From Reichenbachiella versicolor (lineage in GTDB: Bacteria; Bacteroidota; Bacteroidia; Cytophagales; Cyclobacteriaceae), in NCBI RefSeq assembly GCF_003171675.1, contig NZ_QFZQ01000001.1, positions 744,001-808,000 of the forward strand: a stretch of 64,000 nucleotides of DNA, given 5' to 3'. Each line of letters begins with the position of its first letter. Position 1 is the stretch's first letter. The notes under the pieces are model-generated. The model ran no database searches. It was not told the DNA's origin and saw nothing but the letters and a program-made list of their open reading frames with translations. The position numbers and the translations under genes are program-made. Positions 59,356-64,000 of this stretch are shown here, piece by piece.

Positions 59356-59802
59356 TTATTTTGATAAAGTTTTTAAAGCCTCCTGCATGTGTTTCTTGCC
59401 ATTGAACCTTGATTCAAAAACCTCAATTAAGATTCCATCTTCATCGAAAATAAAAGTTACACGCTGAGCCATTAAGCCAAAAAACGACCTTTTGAGTCCA
59501 AAAGACGCTTCTACAGATTTGTCTTCATCACTAAGTAATGTGTATTTTAAGCCATGTTTCAAAGCAAAATTAGCATGAGATTCAGGGCTATCTGCACTTA
59601 TTCCTATTACTTGAGCATTCAAATCATTGAAGGTCTCATATTCACTTTGAAAACTACAAGCTTCTGCCGTACAGACTGGAGTTTCGTCTTTTGGATAGAA
59701 AAAAATAACTGTTTTTTTACCTAAAAGAGAACTACTTTCTACCTCTTCTTTGTTTTGATCCAGCAACTTAAAAGCTGGCATTTTTGATCCTTTATTTAGC
59801 AT
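59356..59802 (-). CDS. bcp: Peroxiredoxin PrxQ/Bcp
   Basis: 148 residues, cytoplasmic. The active site TPVCTAEACSF has peroxidatic Cys44 and a second Cys at 49, the spacing of atypical two-Cys PrxQ enzymes. GKKTVIFFYPKDETP and ADSPESHANFALKHGL are the flanking family signatures. It reduces peroxides with thioredoxin. Its start is one base after the end of the nucleotidyltransferase gene, so it is the second gene of that operon. Confidence 0.94.
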   Translation of the reverse strand: MLNKGSKMPAFKLLDQNKEEVESSSLLGKKTVIFFYPKDETPVCTAEACSFQSEYETFNDLNAQVIGISADSPESHANFALKHGLKYTLLSDEDKSVEASFGLKRSFFGLMAQRVTFIFDEDGILIEVFESRFNGKKHMQEALKTLSK

Positions 59803-59803
59803 G

Positions 59804-60700
59804 TTATTTCCATAGAGGGTTAGGGTATTTACCGTTGTTTACTTCGTTTGTGACAGATGCTCTGGCCGTTTCAGTGTCTTCTTTATAAGTTACACCAAAC
59901 CATTTAGCATCCGTTTTTAATACTGTAACTGTAGCTCGTCCGTCATGAATCATAGCGTCTACTACTGAGGGTATATAATATTCGTCTTTAGTAATGTCTT
60001 TAGCGTTTTTGAGAAACTTTTGGAAGCCTGTTTTGATCTCATCAAATACGCTTTGTTGAAATCCCCAAAAGTTCATGGAAGCTACGCCTTCACTGATAAG
60101 TTCCTCTCCATTTTTTCCTTCACAGTATATTTTTCCATCTTTTTCATAGATGCCATGAGTTTCTACTATAGATGTTAATAAACTGTTTTGATCACTTTTT
60201 GATAACCCTCTTGATACTGTACCATTTTCGGAGAGAGTATTGATCATGTCATAGCCAACCATCGCAAAGTCACTTGGTTTAGTGTTTTGAGTTAAGAAGC
60301 TGGCCATAGCTTCAAATGCCTCTTTGCCATAGAAGTCATCTGCATTGATCATGGCAAATGCTCCGTCTATCTGATCAATAGCACTGTAGACAGCGTGACC
60401 TGTTCCCCAAGGTTTTAACCTTCCCTCAAGTAGTTCATCTGGGATTACTTCTGTAAAGAGATCTTGATAAGCGTACTCTACTTTAGATTTTAGATCGCCC
60501 AATTTTTCGATCAATTCGAAAGTGTCTTGCTCCACATCTTTATTAATCACTAAAACGACCTTTTCGAAGCCACTACTGAGTGCATCATAGATAGAATATT
60601 CCATGATGGTTTCCCCTTTTGGTCCCATAGGTGCGACCTGTTTTGCACCTCCGAATCTACTTCCTCTTCCTGCTGCTAGTATTAAAAGTGTTGGTTTCAT
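59804..60700 (-). CDS. Sugar-nucleotidyltransferase-like protein
   Basis: 298 residues. The nucleotide-binding start LLILAAGRGSRFGGAKQ (residues 4-20) and the metal-binding INADDFYG near 118-125 define a GT-A nucleotidyltransferase. The following segments (FAMVGYDMINTLSENGTVSR; MNFWGFQ) occur in a Bacteroidota group annotated only as NTP transferase. It likely activates a sugar phosphate for envelope glycans. It precedes bcp in an operon. Confidence 0.88.
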   Translation of the reverse strand: MKPTLLILAAGRGSRFGGAKQVAPMGPKGETIMEYSIYDALSSGFEKVVLVINKDVEQDTFELIEKLGDLKSKVEYAYQDLFTEVIPDELLEGRLKPWGTGHAVYSAIDQIDGAFAMINADDFYGKEAFEAMASFLTQNTKPSDFAMVGYDMINTLSENGTVSRGLSKSDQNSLLTSIVETHGIYEKDGKIYCEGKNGEELISEGVASMNFWGFQQSVFDEIKTGFQKFLKNAKDITKDEYYIPSVVDAMIHDGRATVTVLKTDAKWFGVTYKEDTETARASVTNEVNNGKYPNPLWK

Positions 60701-60837
60701 TTCTTAAAATTTAGAATATTAACTCTTCGTCAATAATTGTGTTATCTATGCGTTAACCAAATGTCAAATGGCATGAAATTGGTAAGAGAACACGCCGTTG
60801 AGACGCAATTATACTTTGATTATTTCTTAATTTGCAC

Positions 60838-61197
60838 ATGATGAAACGTATCCATTACATTATATTTTTGATGGCTTTTGGCCTTTCTATGTTACTTGCT
60901 GATGAAGCGGCTGCACAGACGTCAAGAGATTCGGAAGTGAAGGAAAAGTCCAGTAGTAGTAGAAAGGTTTTTAAGAGTAGAAAAGTAGGTTCTAAGAAGT
61001 ATACTATTAACTACGAACAAGGTCTAAAAGAATATGAGGCACTCATGAAGCAGAATAAGAAAAAGTATGCGAAAATGAGTAAGGATATGGAAAAGCCGCA
61101 ATACAGTGACCCTCTGTACTTCGGACACAAAAAGAAACCTAAAAAACGACCTTTAAGCAAACGGAAGTTTTGCGATGAATGTGGGATCGTACATTAG
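60838..61197 (+). CDS. Small secreted basic protein
   Basis: 119 residues from the ATG at 60838; the next codon is also ATG. The signal peptide (IIFLMAFGLSMLLADEAAAQ) is followed by a Lys/Ser-rich segment and two conserved-looking patches (TINYEQGLKEYEALMKQN; QYSDPLYFGHKKKPKKRPL). It ends in KFCDECGIVH. The CxxC pair near the C-terminus could bind metal or form a disulfide. Function unknown. The acylphosphatase gene follows after 19 bases. Confidence 0.7.
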   Translation: MMKRIHYIIFLMAFGLSMLLADEAAAQTSRDSEVKEKSSSSRKVFKSRKVGSKKYTINYEQGLKEYEALMKQNKKKYAKMSKDMEKPQYSDPLYFGHKKKPKKRPLSKRKFCDECGIVH

Positions 61198-61216
61198 CAC
61201 TATCAATCAAATTATC

Positions 61217-61492
61217 ATGAAAGCCGGCAGATCACTAATTATCAAAGGAAAAGTTCAAGGAGTATTTTATAGAGCCAGTACTATAGCGCAAGCACAAAAA
61301 TTAGGTTTGAACGGTTGGGTTCGAAATCTATCCAACGGAGATGTGGAAGTTAAAATGTATGGGGAAACGGAAAAACTTGATGACCTAACAGTTTGGTGTA
61401 AAGTAGGTCCTGAGATGGCAAGAGTAGAAGAAGTGAATATGGAGGAAATACCTTTTGAAAAGATATCAGGATTTGAAGTAAAGTACGATTAA
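61217..61492 (+). CDS. acyP: Acylphosphatase
   Basis: 91 residues from the ATG at 61217. KGKVQGVFYRAST carries the phosphate-binding loop and catalytic Arg, and GWVRNLSNGDVEV the catalytic Asn. Length and fold order are standard. It hydrolyses acyl phosphates such as carbamoyl or acetyl phosphate. The frame is open upstream to 61175, but that start would overlap the preceding gene and add a nonconserved tail. Its stop overlaps the convergent gene by 4 bases. Confidence 0.95.
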   Translation: MKAGRSLIIKGKVQGVFYRASTIAQAQKLGLNGWVRNLSNGDVEVKMYGETEKLDDLTVWCKVGPEMARVEEVNMEEIPFEKISGFEVKYD

Positions 61493-62061
61493 CTAGCTTT
61501 TTTCAGTTGTACCTTTTTCTCTTTCACTACTACTCGTTTTACACCATTTCTTTTTAGAACTTTTATTTCAAAGTGGTTATTAATTACAGACTTAACATAG
61601 TTTCGGATGAAAACAGGATTTGATCCAGGCTCTTTTAATGCTGTAAGATGAAGGATTCCCTTGATAAAGGTAGTATTGTTTGTTAGGTCATCTATCCATT
61701 TATCGAATACTTCTGTCCACTGCTCTCTGTAAACTTCTTCATGTGTACGACCATCCCACATGATTTCAAGTTGATTATCACCATGTTTGTATCGGTAGAT
61801 TACGCAAAGGTTTTCATAGATTCCTGAGAGATCTGATTTGTCTTCGTAGTCGTAATCTAATATTCTTTGGAAAGTGCTATCCACAAGACCAAGTGGATTG
61901 AACAGTACTTTGTACTTGTCAAAAGATTTTTTGATCATATATCCAGCTAAAAAATTAAAAAGCCCTTCTTGAGCCTTTTTTAGAAGGATATTTCTGTCCT
62001 TATCAAAGTTTTGAAGAAATTCAGAAGATTCCAGTTCTCTAGTCAAAGTATCGTTGTTCAC
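61489..62061 (-). CDS. Conserved-looking hypothetical protein
   Basis: 190 residues, soluble, with charged N- and C-termini. The middle contains FNFLAGYMIKKSFDKYKVLF and LEIMWDGRTHEEVYREQWTE, and the end is strongly basic (KRNGVKRVVVKEKKVQLKK). I recognise no domain. The even codon use and ATG start support a real gene. It overlaps acyP tail to tail by 4 bases. Confidence 0.7.
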   Translation of the reverse strand: MNNDTLTRELESSEFLQNFDKDRNILLKKAQEGLFNFLAGYMIKKSFDKYKVLFNPLGLVDSTFQRILDYDYEDKSDLSGIYENLCVIYRYKHGDNQLEIMWDGRTHEEVYREQWTEVFDKWIDDLTNNTTFIKGILHLTALKEPGSNPVFIRNYVKSVINNHFEIKVLKRNGVKRVVVKEKKVQLKKAS

Positions 62062-62247
62062 AAGTTATTCACAAAAGTAGGAAGCTTATTGTTGATAAAA
62101 AAGTAACCTATTCATAATGATTAGAATTGAACCAAAAAAAGAGGTGTGTTTTATTAAGTCAGCTGAATTTGAATTTGAAAAGTCAATTTGTCCACCTACA
62201 CTTTCGCCAATTTCATAGTTATTTGAAGATTCAATTACGAACTAAGT

Positions 62248-64000
62248 ATGATGAACGTAACTAAATCTTTAATAATTGGATGGCTTTTTACAGGTCTTCT
62301 TTCGTGTCATTCAGCTTCTCAACTAGATATTAGAACAGAGGTCGATTCAAGAGTTGTTGAACTCATGTCGAAGATGACATTAAAGGAGAAGGTAGGACAA
62401 ATGACCCAGCTTACCATAGGCTCTATGTCTAATAAAAAGGTTAAAAGGCATTTTGGTCTGCCTATTACCTTAGATACAGCTAAAGTTCGCAGGTATATAG
62501 TTGAATACGGCATTGGGTCTGTGCTAAACACAGGAAGGTTTGCTCATACCAAGGAACAATGGAATGAGCTAATAGGTTACTTTCAAAAACTGGCCTTAGA
62601 AGATACGAAAAATGGAATTCCTATTCTTTATGGTATTGATGCTATACATGGGACTAATTATACCGTGGGTGCAACTTTATATCCACAGCAAGTAGGTTTA
62701 GCGGCAACTTGGAATCCTTCGTTGGTTGAAGAATTGGCAGAATTGACTGCTTATGAAACTAGAGCCTCTGGTATTCCGTGGACATTCAGCCCTGTATTGG
62801 ATCTAGGAATAGACCCTAGATGGCCTAGAATATGGGAGGGGTTTGGTGAAGATCCTTATTTGACTGCTCAGATGGGGTTGGCGATGCAATCTGGGTTCCA
62901 AGGTGATGATATATCTGATAGCAGCAGAGTAGCGGCTTGTATTAAACACTTTATTGGATATAGCAATCCTAGAAGTGGAAAAGATAGAACTCCAGCTTGG
63001 ATTCCTGAGAGAATGATGCGAGAACTTTTTATTCCCCCATTTAAGGAGGCTATTAATCAAGGTGCAACCTCTATTATGATTAACTCAGGAGAGGTGAATG
63101 GAATACCTGTACATGCTAATTACGATATCTTAACTAAGCTATTGAAAAAGGAGTTGAATTTTAGTGGTCTGGTAGTTACTGATTGGTATGATATATACAA
63201 CCTAGTAGAACGTCACCATGTAGCTGTAGATAGAAAAGAAGCTACAAAAATGGCTATAAATGCAGGGATTGACATGGCTATGGTGCCGAACGATATTGAA
63301 TTTGCTGATTGCCTAACAGCTTTGGTCAATGAGGGAGAAGTTCCTATGTCAAGAATAGACGATGCGGTTCGTAAAATTTTGAAGCTCAAGTTTGATCTTG
63401 GACTATTTGATAGCCCTTTGACAGATTTTAAAAATTATCCTGATTTTGGGTCTGATAAACATATTGCTAAAGCTAAAGAAGGGGCATTAGAGTCCATTGT
63501 GTTGTTGAAAAACGATAACGATATCCTTCCTCTTAGTAAGAGACAAAAAGTACTGGTATGTGGACCAAATTCCGATAATATGAGAGTATTGAATGGAGGC
63601 TGGTCTTACACTTGGCAGGGGCAAATGACTGACCAGTTTGCCAAAGAGAAGCTTACGATACTGGAGGCGATTCAGGGGAAAGTAGGTCATGATAATGTTT
63701 TGTTTGAAAAAGGGGTGGCTTATTCAAAAGGGAAATATTGGAAAGATGAAATAGTGGATATGAAAGCCCTAGAATCGGCTGCTATGAATGTCGATGTGGT
63801 GGTAGCTTGTATCGGAGAGAATACATACACTGAGAAACAAGGAGATCTTGATGATTTGGTTCTGTCTGTGAACCAAAAGGAATTAGTAAAGTTATTGAGT
63901 ACAACAGGTAAACCGATAGTATTGGTAATAAATGAGGGGAGACCGAGAATAATAAGAGACGAGGTTAAACTATCTGATGCTGTAATTGATGTTTTATTAC
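62248..64000 (+). CDS. GH3 family beta-glucosidase (3' end beyond window)
   Basis: 584 codons are present and the frame is open at the right edge. Start ATG at 62248 (a second ATG follows directly). A signal with a possible lipobox (TGLLSC) is followed by the GH3 barrel: VDSRVVELMSKMTLKEKVGQ, IPILYGIDAIHG, TWNPSL, CIKHFIGYSNP, and the nucleophile Asp312 in VVTDWYD. The second GH3 domain begins with LLKNDNDILPLSK. It hydrolyses beta-linked glucosides or xylosides in the periplasm or at the surface. The acid/base residue region (ACIGENTYTEKQGD) is just included. Confidence 0.95.
   Translation, partial: MMNVTKSLIIGWLFTGLLSCHSASQLDIRTEVDSRVVELMSKMTLKEKVGQMTQLTIGSMSNKKVKRHFGLPITLDTAKVRRYIVEYGIGSVLNTGRFAHTKEQWNELIGYFQKLALEDTKNGIPILYGIDAIHGTNYTVGATLYPQQVGLAATWNPSLVEELAELTAYETRASGIPWTFSPVLDLGIDPRWPRIWEGFGEDPYLTAQMGLAMQSGFQGDDISDSSRVAACIKHFIGYSNPRSGKDRTPAWIPERMMRELFIPPFKEAINQGATSIMINSGEVNGIPVHANYDILTKLLKKELNFSGLVVTDWYDIYNLVERHHVAVDRKEATKMAINAGIDMAMVPNDIEFADCLTALVNEGEVPMSRIDDAVRKILKLKFDLGLFDSPLTDFKNYPDFGSDKHIAKAKEGALESIVLLKNDNDILPLSKRQKVLVCGPNSDNMRVLNGGWSYTWQGQMTDQFAKEKLTILEAIQGKVGHDNVLFEKGVAYSKGKYWKDEIVDMKALESAAMNVDVVVACIGENTYTEKQGDLDDLVLSVNQKELVKLLSTTGKPIVLVINEGRPRIIRDEVKLSDAVIDVLL

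Overview
The window looks like a chromosomal segment of a low-GC Bacteroidota, most likely a Cytophagales-type marine or aquatic bacterium (inference). Signs of this are a C-terminal type IX secretion sorting domain, DUF4296 and TIG lipoproteins, a propeller/Y_Y_Y sensor, a fused DAHP synthase-chorismate mutase, and promoters of the TTG-N18-20-TAnnTTTG type. No tRNA, rRNA, transposase, integrase or phage gene was recognised. The segment reads as stable chromosome with a few accessory patches.

Layout. 1-5914: aromatic amino acid synthesis (tyrA end, DAHPS-CM), a basic Lys/Ala-rich protein, gyrB, murB and a short-chain dehydrogenase. 6079-14369: a DUF885 peptidase-like lipoprotein, a DUF58/VWA (Bat-type) operon on the minus strand, then a DUF4296 lipoprotein with mutS2. 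14370-17193: a gene-poor gap with two families of short palindromic repeats, an SbtA-like bicarbonate permease with a small membrane protein, and a frameshifted LRR gene. 17206-23893: DEAD-box helicase, membrane J-protein, katG and a duplicated PAS-LuxR regulator. 24364-33959: secreted and surface proteins (a T9SS beta-helix protein, lipocalin-like and TIG lipoproteins), a LysE exporter, a PAS protein, MepB and a thioredoxin-fold lipoprotein.

34239-36029 is the most striking part. Eight copies of a roughly 100-nt unit lie in tandem on the minus strand. Each has its own Bacteroidota-type promoter, a conserved 5' tail of about 19 nt, and a hairpin followed by a U-run. The hairpin covaries between copies (A-U, G.U, G-C), which supports a transcribed minus-strand RNA. 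I read this as an array of eight small RNA genes of about 56 nt that I cannot assign to a known family.

36565-43422: a tiny lipoprotein, two paralogous TPR membrane proteins, a phage-repressor-like HTH protein, and a propeller sensor that keeps a histidine-kinase dimerisation helix but has no ATPase domain. 43708-50240: Dcp peptidase, HupE-like membrane protein, HD hydrolase, STAS-like protein and a large secreted glycosidase-like protein. 50241-51199 is gene-poor and holds a 26-nt satellite that includes a perfect 52-bp palindrome, followed by a structured element just before an XRE regulator. 51200-64000: mostly housekeeping and membrane genes, FtsE, the SRP RNA (ffs), PrxQ with a nucleotidyltransferase, acylphosphatase, and a GH3 beta-glucosidase cut by the window end.
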